Positions 20,701 to 28,391 of a DNA stretch of 62,161 bases are shown piece by piece. The stretch is from Chitinophagales bacterium. Lineage in GTDB: Bacteria > Bacteroidota > Bacteroidia > Chitinophagales > Chitinophagaceae. The notes under the pieces were generated by a model. The model was not told where the DNA came from and made no database searches. It saw nothing but the letters and a program-made list of their open reading frames with translations. Location of the stretch: positions 1 to 62,161 of the forward strand of contig JAATGJ010000015.1 in assembly GCA_015654695.1 (NCBI GenBank), in the 5' to 3' direction. The position numbers were made by a program, and so were the translations under genes. The first letter of the stretch is position 1; each line of letters starts with the position of its first letter.

Positions 20701-21501
20701 CTACGCAAGTCGTTAAATGATTTGAGGGAAACGCAAAATCAATTAGTGCAATCTGAAAAGATGGCAAGCCTTGGTGAACTAACGGCAGGCATTGCTCATG
20801 AAATACAAAACCCGTTAAACTTTATCAATAACTTTTCTGAAGTGAATACAGAACTGATTGCTGAAATGAAAGAAGAAATTGAAAAAGGGAATTTGGAAGA
20901 GGTAAAAAATATTGCCGGTGACATAGCGGCCAATGAAGAAAAAATAAACCATCATGGTAAACGGGCGGATGGTATAGTAAAAGGAATGCTGCAGCACAGC
21001 CGTACCGGCAGCCGGCAAAAAGAACCTGCCAATATCAATACTATTGCTGATGAATATTTACGACTGGCCTATCATGGTTTGAGGGCGAAGGATAAATCAT
21101 TTAATGCAATCATGAAAACTGATTTTGATAAAAGTATTGGAAATATCAATATCATTCCGCAGGACATAGGAAGGGTCGTTCTTAATTTAATCACCAATGC
21201 GTTTTACGCAGTGACAGAAAAAAAGAAACAATCATCAGGGGAGTATGAACCGACAGTTTCAGTGAGTACAAAAAAGATCAATGGCAAAGTAGAGATAATA
21301 GTAAAAGACAACGGTAACGGTATCCCGCAAAAAGTATTGGAAAAGATCTTTCAGCCTTTCTTTACCACCAAACCCACCGGTGAAGGAACAGGATTAGGAT
21401 TATCTTTAAGTTATGATATTATCAAAGCGCATAATGGCGAATTAAAAGTGGAAACAAAGGAAGGAGAAGGAGCAACATTTATTATTATTTTACCGCAATA
21501 A
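17797..21501 (+). CDS. Propeller/Y_Y_Y sensor histidine kinase with lipoprotein signal
   Basis: Lipobox FIGC at about residue 25, then the same kind of N-terminal repeat region seen in the kinase at 10507 (KPFRFSEAQTIEW, KPFDIGEPQPLFK, FPTQKLKFKT; about 40-135). About 14 propeller repeats follow (about 150-780; GQIWIGT-like motifs are very regular), then Y_Y_Y (about 850-915), PPWWKTWWAY, membrane helix about 925-945, HisKA with His1001 and HATPase_c with NLITNAF, DNGNG and GTGLGL (TTKPTGEGTG). It is preceded by 101 bp without a gene and followed after 15 bp by the receiver gene, so it is the kinase most tightly tied to the output proteins. Confidence 0.93.
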   Translation: MPTTTVHHRNISVFLGVMLLCFIGCKNSHDTVPFPAAESEIDQPLTKPFRFSEAQTIEWVVTDTDSIKSLPERRFDFNKLPSKPFDIGEPQPLFKPVDQQKFDWNSLSDTVFNPDKFPTQKLKFKTTLLGAPKITKAGLPALKAGTARGIMEAGNGLGLPGNGRCFLQDKYGMFWIGTDKGLCRYDGENMEVYSTAQGLTDANIYAITEDKKEQIWIGTGNGEIYTLNRKAGLLKQVIDTFRHGTIATMITDKKGQIWLARIGSAVYTINEEKETIKQFGPAEGLSHLFVVEMMQDKQGLIWIGSSNGINVIDPEAGINKRIKKSDGLSTSTNVGLLQDKLGRIWVGGDSGVNIINTTEKTIRKIGREQGLGVPAIAALAQDKEGKIWMSTQTGLVYFFDEENSLLEKMNVAPGLNNIIYSLFVNNEGQIWMGTTVGGCYFIDPRHGRPGNFTKADGLGDNNVWALLEDTKGLVWMGTYNGIDVYNPAKKTIKHIGKEQGLYERNSHLLQDSKGQIWSCGSAFGISIIDIEKGTIKYLSKAQGLGNNNCACLLEDNKGQIWVSSGDGEVRVISLENKMIKKFKDLPGAKGDNPIFSLRKDSKGRVWVGSLGDGAYLIDADGKTIKRLDAAQGLIGNEITTFTDGKDGKMWIGTTKGIEVADLENNTLTTFTTNEGLAAPGVWTLNEINGRIYAGTSNGLTILTPAQKENDQKPIWNAATYGKAQGLTHVDFAENSSMVFKNQLWAGVDNQILNVFNEPKPDTVIPSPFITGINILDKVQAFADRPFIENEIKNIDTVWKTEKDSFYLNEQLPKDTGYLQKNEISWDSTSGPYLLPVNLRLPYHQNYLSFTFTGNHLSNPDKALYRYILEGIDKNWSPVSEKNFSENYRDLPPGNYTFKVSSQGMNGLWSAPAEFSFTITPPWWKTWWAYLFYVAAVIAIISVYIRYRSGALKKHNQLLEEKVMSRTNELRKSLNDLRETQNQLVQSEKMASLGELTAGIAHEIQNPLNFINNFSEVNTELIAEMKEEIEKGNLEEVKNIAGDIAANEEKINHHGKRADGIVKGMLQHSRTGSRQKEPANINTIADEYLRLAYHGLRAKDKSFNAIMKTDFDKSIGNINIIPQDIGRVVLNLITNAFYAVTEKKKQSSGEYEPTVSVSTKKINGKVEIIVKDNGNGIPQKVLEKIFQPFFTTKPTGEGTGLGLSLSYDIIKAHNGELKVETKEGEGATFIIILPQ

Positions 21502-21516
21502 ACAATAAATCAGGTT

Positions 21517-21891
21517 ATGAAAATTTTAGTAGTAGATGATGAAAAAGATGTCCAGGTCCTTTTTGAGCAACGGTTCAGAAAAGAAATAAAAAATAATGAA
21601 ATGCAATTTATTTTCGCCTTCTCAGGTGAAGACGCCCTCACCTATCTTAACGGACATGAACATGAAGCGGTATTAATATTATCTGATATTAATATGCCGG
21701 GTATGAGTGGCCTTGAACTGCTGGGGCATATAAAACAAAAATACCATAAACCACCTCCCATGGTAATGATGATAACGGCATACGGTGATGCTGAAAACTT
21801 CAATACCGCCAAAGAGCTGGGTGCTGATGATTTTTTAACCAAGCCGGTTGACTTTACTGCGTTAAAGGAAAAGCTTAAAATGATAAACTGA
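21517..21891 (+). CDS. Stand-alone response regulator receiver protein
   Basis: A CheY-like single receiver domain of 124 residues with nothing after it. The acidic pair is at Asp7-Asp8, the phospho-acceptor at Asp57 ([11 protein letters not shown]), the switch Thr in MITAYGD and the conserved Lys in LTKPVDF. Such proteins act by protein contact or as phosphate shuttles or sinks. It follows the nine kinases and its stop codon overlaps the start of the receiver-cyclase gene by one base (TGATG), so the two products are probably made together. No DNA-binding domain is present. Confidence 0.93.
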   Translation: MKILVVDDEKDVQVLFEQRFRKEIKNNEMQFIFAFSGEDALTYLNGHEHEAVLILSDINMPGMSGLELLGHIKQKYHKPPPMVMMITAYGDAENFNTAKELGADDFLTKPVDFTALKEKLKMIN

Positions 21892-22931
21892 TGGCAAAAA
21901 TTTTAGTGGCGGATGATGAGACAGACCTGGAAATGCTGATCAAACAAAAATTCCGTCAGAAGATACGGGAGCAGCAATACGAATTCATTTTCGCTGTCAA
22001 TGGTAATGATGCGCTGGATAAAATTGTGCAGCATCCTGACATAGATATTGTGCTGAGCGATATCAATATGCCTGAAATGGATGGGCTGACCCTGCTTAGC
22101 CGCCTCAGCGAATCAAGCCCCCTGATCAAATCAGTGATCGTTTCCGCGTATGGCGATATGGAAAATATCCGGACCGCCATGAACCGGGGCGCTTTCGATT
22201 TTATTACCAAGCCTATCAATTTTGAAGACCTGTCACTAACGATGGAAAAAACCATCCGGCATGTTGTTCATATCCGGGAAACGCTGAAAGCCATCAAAGA
22301 AAATAATATCCTGAAGATGTACGTGGACGAAACAGTATTGAACTTTATGGGCAGCCGTGAGTTTGAAACATCATTGATGCTGAATGAAACCGTAGAAGCT
22401 ACAGTTGTTTTTATTGATATTTGCAGCTTTACTTCCATCAGCGAAAACGAATCACCGGATACCGTAGTGAAGTTGCTGAATAAGTATTTTGATGTGATGG
22501 TAAAGGAGATCATTGCGCAGGGAGGTTATATTGATAAATTTATCGGTGATGCCATCATGGCCGTTTTCCGTGGCAATTATCACCTGGACAGGGCCATTGA
22601 TGCCAGCCTCGCTGTACGAACACAAATAGACAGGTTGCCGGCCAGTTCAGAAAATGTTTCCTTTACCCCCAAAGTATCCATAGGTATCAACTCTGGCGAA
22701 ATGATCTCTGGCAATATCGGTTCAGCCAACCTGCGCCGGTTAGATTATACAGTAATTGGTGATGCCGTAAACATAGCACAGCGGCTGCAATCTGCTGCTA
22801 AAGAAGGCCAGATCATTATTAATGAAGGCACTTACGAAAAAGTAAAGGAATCATTCAATTGCCGCAAAGTAGGTGAAGTAAACCTGAAAAATAAATCCAA
22901 CCCGATGATCATATATGAAGTGATGGATTGA
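21891..22931 (+). CDS. Response regulator with class III adenylate cyclase domain
   Basis: Residues 1-120 form a receiver (acidic Asp8-Asp9, phospho-acceptor Asp57, switch Ser86, Lys in ITKPINF); about 120-165 are a helical linker; 166-346 are a class III nucleotide cyclase. Metal-binding Asp176 (FIDICSF) and Asp220 (IGDAIMAVF) are present, as are the adenine-selecting pair Lys216 (YIDKFIGD) and Asp285 (RLDYTVIGD) and the transition-state Asn294 and Arg298 (NIAQRL). All catalytic residues are therefore present and ATP is the expected substrate, giving cAMP on phosphorylation. It is the last gene of the kinase array and the only enzymatic output visible there. Confidence 0.93.
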   Translation: MAKILVADDETDLEMLIKQKFRQKIREQQYEFIFAVNGNDALDKIVQHPDIDIVLSDINMPEMDGLTLLSRLSESSPLIKSVIVSAYGDMENIRTAMNRGAFDFITKPINFEDLSLTMEKTIRHVVHIRETLKAIKENNILKMYVDETVLNFMGSREFETSLMLNETVEATVVFIDICSFTSISENESPDTVVKLLNKYFDVMVKEIIAQGGYIDKFIGDAIMAVFRGNYHLDRAIDASLAVRTQIDRLPASSENVSFTPKVSIGINSGEMISGNIGSANLRRLDYTVIGDAVNIAQRLQSAAKEGQIIINEGTYEKVKESFNCRKVGEVNLKNKSNPMIIYEVMD

Positions 22932-22952
22932 ATAAAATCAATCACCTGTTTT

Positions 22953-22983
22953 TTTGCATGGGTGGCTTTCATAAATACTTTCA
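22953..22983 (+). promoter_or_regulatory. Candidate Bacteroidota-type promoter
   Basis: TTTG at 22953-22956, 19 bp spacer, then TACTTTCA at 22976-22983, a partial match (6 of 8) to TAnnTTTG. It lies 13 bp before the ATG of the acylase gene and would separate this gene from the kinase array. Confidence 0.35.
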
Positions 22984-22996
22984 ATTTTTTTGATCC

Positions 22997-25180
22997 ATGA
23001 AGAAACTTCTGTTTACTTTTTTATTCCCGCTCCAACTGGTTGCACAACCATTCTCCCGGACAGAAATAATACGATGGGAAAAACAAGCTGCACAAGTTAC
23101 CATCATCCGTGATACATGGGGCATACCGCATATCTATGGAAAGACAGATGCGGATGCGGTGTTTGGTTTGCTGTATGCCCAGTGCGAAGATGATTTTAAA
23201 CGGGTAGAGATGAACTATATTGAAAAGCTGGGAAGAATGGCGGAAATAAAGGGTGAAAATTTTTTACAGGATGATTTGTATATCCGTCTTATCATTGATT
23301 CAGCAGAAGCGGTAAATGATTATAAAAAAAGCCCCCTGTGGCTGCAAAAACTATTGAATGCCCATGCCGATGGTATTAATTATTACCTCTATAAACACCC
23401 GGAAGTACAACCGGTTTTGTTAACCCGTTTCAAACCCTGGTACCAATTATTATGGACGGATGGCAGCATTGGCGCCATCAGCACCGGCGATATAACAGAA
23501 GATGATGTAAAAAATTTCTACCTCGGCAGTAGTACGCCTGTTGTTGCCAGGAAAGATCTCTTTGAAGAACAGATTACCGGTTCCAACGGCTTTGCCATCG
23601 CCCCTTCCAAAACTGAATCAGGTAATGCTATTTTATATATCAACCCGCATGTTACTTTTTATTTCCGTCCCGAAGTACAGGTGGTGAGTGAAGAAGGGCT
23701 AAATGTATATGGCGCTGTTACCTGGGGCCAGTTTTTTGTTTACCAGGGCTTTAATGAGCACTGCGGCTGGATGCACACTTCCAGTAATGTGGATGTGGCC
23801 GATCTGTACAAAGAAAAAATTGTCAGAAAAAATAACCAGCTTTTTTATGAATACAATAAAGCGCTGAAGCGGGTTACACAAACAACAATAACACTTCACT
23901 ATAAGAAAGATAATGTTATACAGGCAAAAACTATTACGGCTTATTACACCCATCATGGCCCCATCATGGCTAACCGCAACGGGCAATGGATAAGTGTAAG
24001 AGGGTATAACCGTTCGCTAAAGAGTTTAATACAAAGTTACCTGCGCACTAAAACAAAGGGATTGGAAGATTATAAAAAGAACATGTCGCTCTATGCTAAT
24101 ACGTCCAACAATACAGTATTCGCGGATGATAAAGGAAATATCGCTTACTGGCATGGTGATTATATTCCGAGAAGAGATAAAAAACTGAACTGGGGCCTTC
24201 CTGTAGATGGCACTATAGCTGCTACCGAATGGAAAGGGTTACATACCCTGGATGAAATATTGCATGTATATAATCCGGCAACCGGCTGGATACAGAATTG
24301 CAACTCCACTCCTTTCACCGTTTCAGGAAGCAGCAGCCCTAAACAAGAAAACTACCCGGCTTATATGGCGCCGGATGGGGAAAATTTCCGTGGTATCAAT
24401 GCAGCAAGGGTATTGAGTACGGAAAATAAATTTACCATTGATAAAACGATTGCCGCGGGTTATGACAGAAAGCTTTCAGCATTTGAAATACTGGTACCTG
24501 CATTGGTCAGTTCATTTGAAAAAAATATTGCGGCAACCGATTCCTTGTATAGTCAATTGACAGAACCTATTCAAACATTAAAAAAATGGGATTACTATTC
24601 ATCTGAAAATTCAGTAGCCACTACCCTTGCGATTGAATGGGCGCAAAAATTAACCACTTCCATACAACGGGTTTATATTGATGAAGGATGGGATGACCAG
24701 GTGACATTGGTGAAAAAATTTGCTGCTACTGCTACAAAAGAAGAATTGTTGCCTCCACTACTGGCTGTTGTAACCGAACTGAAAAATAAATTCGGTCAAT
24801 GGGAAATAGCCTGGGGAGAGATCAACCGCTACCAGCGGATCTCCGGTGATATCGCACAAAAATACCGGGATGATCAACCCAGTTTTCCTGTAGGATTTGC
24901 TTCTGCCTCCTGGGGTATGTTGCCTTCTTACAATAGCCGCTATTATCCCGGCACCAATAAGCGGTATGGTGTAAGCGGCAATAGTTTTATTTGCGCTGTG
25001 GAATTCGGTAAAAAGATAAAAGCGAAATCATTACTGGCGGGTGGGGAAAGCGGCGATCCTTCTTCCAAACATTTTACAGACCAGTTAGAAATGTACACCC
25101 GGGGAAAATTCAAAGAGGTCTTGTTTTATAAAGAAGATGTACTGCATCATGCAGAACGGACGTACCATCCGGGAAAATAA
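22997..25180 (+). CDS. Penicillin acylase family N-terminal nucleophile hydrolase
   Basis: An exported amide hydrolase of the penicillin amidase / acyl-homoserine-lactone acylase superfamily. Signal peptide about 1-17 (LQLVAQ), A-chain-like region with WGIPHIYG near 41-48, then GSNG with the predicted nucleophile Ser196, which becomes the B-chain N-terminus after self-cleavage. Length of 727 is normal for the precursor. The family removes acyl chains from penicillins, N-acyl amino acids or acyl-homoserine lactones; the sequence does not settle which. It is followed by three other exported amide/peptide hydrolases on the same strand. Confidence 0.9.
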   Translation: MKKLLFTFLFPLQLVAQPFSRTEIIRWEKQAAQVTIIRDTWGIPHIYGKTDADAVFGLLYAQCEDDFKRVEMNYIEKLGRMAEIKGENFLQDDLYIRLIIDSAEAVNDYKKSPLWLQKLLNAHADGINYYLYKHPEVQPVLLTRFKPWYQLLWTDGSIGAISTGDITEDDVKNFYLGSSTPVVARKDLFEEQITGSNGFAIAPSKTESGNAILYINPHVTFYFRPEVQVVSEEGLNVYGAVTWGQFFVYQGFNEHCGWMHTSSNVDVADLYKEKIVRKNNQLFYEYNKALKRVTQTTITLHYKKDNVIQAKTITAYYTHHGPIMANRNGQWISVRGYNRSLKSLIQSYLRTKTKGLEDYKKNMSLYANTSNNTVFADDKGNIAYWHGDYIPRRDKKLNWGLPVDGTIAATEWKGLHTLDEILHVYNPATGWIQNCNSTPFTVSGSSSPKQENYPAYMAPDGENFRGINAARVLSTENKFTIDKTIAAGYDRKLSAFEILVPALVSSFEKNIAATDSLYSQLTEPIQTLKKWDYYSSENSVATTLAIEWAQKLTTSIQRVYIDEGWDDQVTLVKKFAATATKEELLPPLLAVVTELKNKFGQWEIAWGEINRYQRISGDIAQKYRDDQPSFPVGFASASWGMLPSYNSRYYPGTNKRYGVSGNSFICAVEFGKKIKAKSLLAGGESGDPSSKHFTDQLEMYTRGKFKEVLFYKEDVLHHAERTYHPGK

Positions 25181-25217
25181 TTCGCCAGGTCAGTTAACAC
25201 TTATTTAAAACAACGCA

Positions 25218-26612
25218 ATGAAAAAAATATTTGCCCTTGCACTATTATTTTTATTAGGCTGTAAGCAGAAAGAATCAGGCAATGCGGTAAGCAAACAATT
25301 AGATGAATTTGTTACCGGCCAGCAACAGCATTTTCGCTTTAATGGAAATGTATTAGTTGCAGAAAATGGTAAAATCGTTTTTCAAAAATCATACGGCTAT
25401 GCCGATTTTGATTCACAATGTATGCTGAACGACTCATCGGTATTTGAGCTCGCATCAGTAAGCAAACAATTCACGGCCACGGGTATTTTAATTTTAAAGG
25501 ATAACGGAAAATTAAAACTTACGGATTCACTGCGTCAATATTTCCCCGAACTCCCTTATTCCAATATCACCCTCTGGCATATGCTTACCCACACATCGGG
25601 CCTGCCGGATTATGAAGAAGCCATGAATGAAAAATGGGATAAAACTAAAATTGCATTCAATAATGATATGATTGCATTCCTGGCAAAAGAAAAGTCACTG
25701 GTATTATTTGCACCCGGCACCCACTGGACATACAGTAATACAGCGTATGCCATACTTGCTTCCATTATAGAAAAAGTTTCAGGGCAAACATTTAAAAACT
25801 TCCTGGCGCAAAATATTTTTCAGCCATTAGGTATGCAACATACCCGTATTTACAATACCCGTCGTTCTCTAAAAGATACGATACCTAATTATGCCTACGG
25901 ATACGGTTACAGTGATTCATTAAAAAAATATATCCTGCCGGACAGTGACCCGGATGCCAGCTTTGTTATTTACCTGGATGGCATACAGGGTGACGGCTGT
26001 GTAAATTCCACAACTGCCGATTTGTTAAAATGGGACCGTGCTGTAAAAAATCACACACTGCTCAGGAATGAAACACAAAAAGAAATGTTGAAAGAGCAAG
26101 CGGTCATTGATACTGTTAAAAAAGCTTATTACGGGTTTGGTGTTTTTATGGAAAAAAATGATTTTGGAAATATCATATCTCATTCAGGTGGCTGGCCGGG
26201 TTACTCTACATTTCTTGCACGCAATGCGGACAAAGACCAGACGTATATTATTCTTTCAAACAATAATTCAAATTCTTCTGCACTCTGTACCACCCTGCAA
26301 AACATACTGGCGGGCAAAGAGGTAGTGATGCCATATAAACACAAGGAAATAGTACTGGATTCAACGGCTTTAGATCAATTTACCGGGACCTATAAAACAA
26401 CTGTTACTATAAAATTGGAAAGAAAGGGAACAAAACTATTCCGGGTTTTACAAAATGGTTCTTCGGTAGAGCTGAAACCAGAAGCCACCAATAAATTTTT
26501 TTATAGCGATGGCAGCGACAGGCAGATAGAGTTTGAAACCGGGGCAGATAAAAAAGTAGTAAAAGCATGGCTGATTGCTTTTGGTATAAAAACAGCACTA
26601 ACGAAACAATAA
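25218..26612 (+). CDS. Class C beta-lactamase-like serine hydrolase, lipoprotein
   Basis: Lipobox LLGC with Cys15 predicts a lipoprotein. The serine beta-lactamase / DD-peptidase fold is shown by the SxxK motif Ser80-Val-Ser-Lys83, the YSN motif at 172-174 and HSGGWPG towards the C-terminus in the KTG position. A small C-terminal domain of about 90 residues (DUF3471-like position) follows. Members act as esterases, D-aminopeptidases or peptidoglycan-trimming enzymes more often than as true lactamases. It lies 37 bp downstream of the acylase gene. Confidence 0.9.
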   Translation: MKKIFALALLFLLGCKQKESGNAVSKQLDEFVTGQQQHFRFNGNVLVAENGKIVFQKSYGYADFDSQCMLNDSSVFELASVSKQFTATGILILKDNGKLKLTDSLRQYFPELPYSNITLWHMLTHTSGLPDYEEAMNEKWDKTKIAFNNDMIAFLAKEKSLVLFAPGTHWTYSNTAYAILASIIEKVSGQTFKNFLAQNIFQPLGMQHTRIYNTRRSLKDTIPNYAYGYGYSDSLKKYILPDSDPDASFVIYLDGIQGDGCVNSTTADLLKWDRAVKNHTLLRNETQKEMLKEQAVIDTVKKAYYGFGVFMEKNDFGNIISHSGGWPGYSTFLARNADKDQTYIILSNNNSNSSALCTTLQNILAGKEVVMPYKHKEIVLDSTALDQFTGTYKTTVTIKLERKGTKLFRVLQNGSSVELKPEATNKFFYSDGSDRQIEFETGADKKVVKAWLIAFGIKTALTKQ

Positions 26613-26745
26613 ACAGGACTATGGAAGTATATTACTGATTGCATACAGCCGGGCAAATAATTCTCTTTAAGTAGTGCATTTTTTGCTATCAATTCATGGT
26701 CTTTCCCGGTAAAAAAACCTGTAACTTCCTTTTATAAAATACACC

Positions 26746-28170
26746 ATGAGAAAATATTTTATTCCCCTGCTTTTTATTGGTTCTCTTGCTAATGCCCAGT
26801 CAGTTTCAAAAAACAAATCAGCTGTTTTGGCCTCTGTTGAAAAACATCAACAGGAGCTGATTAAACTCAGTGACCAGGTATGGGGTTTTGCAGAAACGGC
26901 CATGAGGGAAACTAAGTCCGCAAAAGTATTAGCTGATTATGCAGAAAAACAGGGCTTTAAAGTAACAAGAGGTGTGGCTGAAATCCCAACAGCTTTTATC
27001 GCTGAATTTGGATCGGGCAAACCCATTATCGGTGTATTGGGTGAGTTTGATGCACTGCCCGGTCTTTCGCAAAAAGCACAACCGGTAAAAGAAGCGCTGG
27101 TAAATGATGCGCCGGGACATGGTTGCGGGCACAATATGTTTGGCGCCGGAAGTTTGGGTGCAGCTTTAGCCATAAAAGAATTGATAGCCACTGGTAAACT
27201 GAAAGGCACTATTCGTTTTTATGGTACGCCTGCTGAAGAAGATATAGCCGGCAAAGTATATATGGCAAGAGCCGGTTTATTTAATGACCTGGATGTATGT
27301 TTAGACTGGCACCCTGATTATGAAACCAAAGCCAATATGCAAAGCTCACAGGCTGTAACCGATTACAGCATTTCATTCAAAGGAAAGAGTGCACATGCCG
27401 CCAGCGATCCATGGAATGGCCGCAGCGCATTGGATGCAGCAGAATTATTCACTACCGGAATCAATTTTCTGCGGGAGCATGTAAAGCCCAGTGTGCGGAT
27501 GCATTATGTTTATACCAAAGCCGGCAAAATACCCAATGTAATACCCGATGAAGCCAGTGTATGGCTATGGATACGCGACTCTAAACGAAGCGGTGTGGCG
27601 GAAGTAACTGAACGCATGAATGATATTGCTAAAGGCGCCGCATTAATGGCAGGTGTGCAATATGAAATAAAATTAAACAATGGCTTGTATGAACTACTGA
27701 TAAACGAAACGGGTGCAAAAGCACTGCAAAGCAATATGGAGTTAGTAGGTCCTGTCAGTTATACGACAGAGGAGCTAAGTTTTGCAGATAAGATCATGAA
27801 AGAATATGGGCTGGAAGCAAAAGGTATTAACGGGCAAATTAAACCACTGGAAGTAACCAAAGCAGACCCGGTTGGCGGCTCTACCGATGTAGGCGATGTA
27901 AGTTATATAGTACCTGAGATCACTCTACTGACTACAACGGCGCCTTTTGAAGCGCCCTGGCACTCATGGGTGGTGGTAGCCTGTGGTGGTATGAGTATCG
28001 GGCACAAAGGAATGTTGTTTGCATCCAAAGCGCTGGGCACTACCATGGTTGATCTTTTTGAAAATGAAAAGCTGCGGCAGAATATCAAAGAAGAGTTTTT
28101 AAAAAGAAAAGGGAAAGAAGTGTGGAAAGCAATGTTGCCGGAGGGGCCGCCGCCTGTTCCTAAAGATTAA
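26746..28170 (+). CDS. Exported M20D family amidohydrolase (AbgB-like)
   Basis: A metal-dependent amidohydrolase of peptidase family M20D, closest in motifs to the B subunit of p-aminobenzoyl-glutamate hydrolase. Signal peptide about 1-18 (SLANAQ). Metal-site residues appear in GHGCGHN (His125, Cys127, His129), TPAEED (Glu164, Glu165) and DWHPDY (His189); the dimerisation domain is about 205-330. AbgB-type enzymes are usually cytoplasmic, so the signal peptide is worth noting. Substrates could be N-acyl amino acids or small peptides. The gap of 133 bp before it carries no clear promoter. Confidence 0.88.
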   Translation: MRKYFIPLLFIGSLANAQSVSKNKSAVLASVEKHQQELIKLSDQVWGFAETAMRETKSAKVLADYAEKQGFKVTRGVAEIPTAFIAEFGSGKPIIGVLGEFDALPGLSQKAQPVKEALVNDAPGHGCGHNMFGAGSLGAALAIKELIATGKLKGTIRFYGTPAEEDIAGKVYMARAGLFNDLDVCLDWHPDYETKANMQSSQAVTDYSISFKGKSAHAASDPWNGRSALDAAELFTTGINFLREHVKPSVRMHYVYTKAGKIPNVIPDEASVWLWIRDSKRSGVAEVTERMNDIAKGAALMAGVQYEIKLNNGLYELLINETGAKALQSNMELVGPVSYTTEELSFADKIMKEYGLEAKGINGQIKPLEVTKADPVGGSTDVGDVSYIVPEITLLTTTAPFEAPWHSWVVVACGGMSIGHKGMLFASKALGTTMVDLFENEKLRQNIKEEFLKRKGKEVWKAMLPEGPPPVPKD

Positions 28171-28205
28171 ACATGCAAAAATAGAGGCTGTTTCTTATTG
28201 ATGTT

Positions 28206-28339
28206 TGACAAATTGCACCCTAATTCTAAAAAAGAACATCGCACGGAGATAAAGGAGGTATTAGTTTTAAATGCGAAGCATTTCTCTTTCTCACCTTTAT
28301 CTCTGGGCGAAACACACAATAAAAAAGTGCAATTTGTCA
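28206..28339. repeat. Nested three-tier inverted repeat between two genes
   Basis: Outer arms TGACAAATTGCAC (28206-28218) and its exact reverse complement (28327-28339); middle arms GAGATAAAGG (28246-28255) and CCTTTATCTC (28294-28303); inner hairpin AAATGC-GAA-GCATTT (28269-28283). All three are centred near 28273-28276, so the 134-bp block can fold into one long interrupted stem. It fills most of the 221-bp gap between the M20D and D-aminoacylase genes and resembles a small non-coding mobile element or a repeat family of the genome. A 65-codon ORF across it is not believed. Confidence 0.75.
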
Positions 28340-28391
28340 TACACCCTTGTTATTTCTCAAAATCCTCCTTCGTATTTTGTAACTTGATGCC

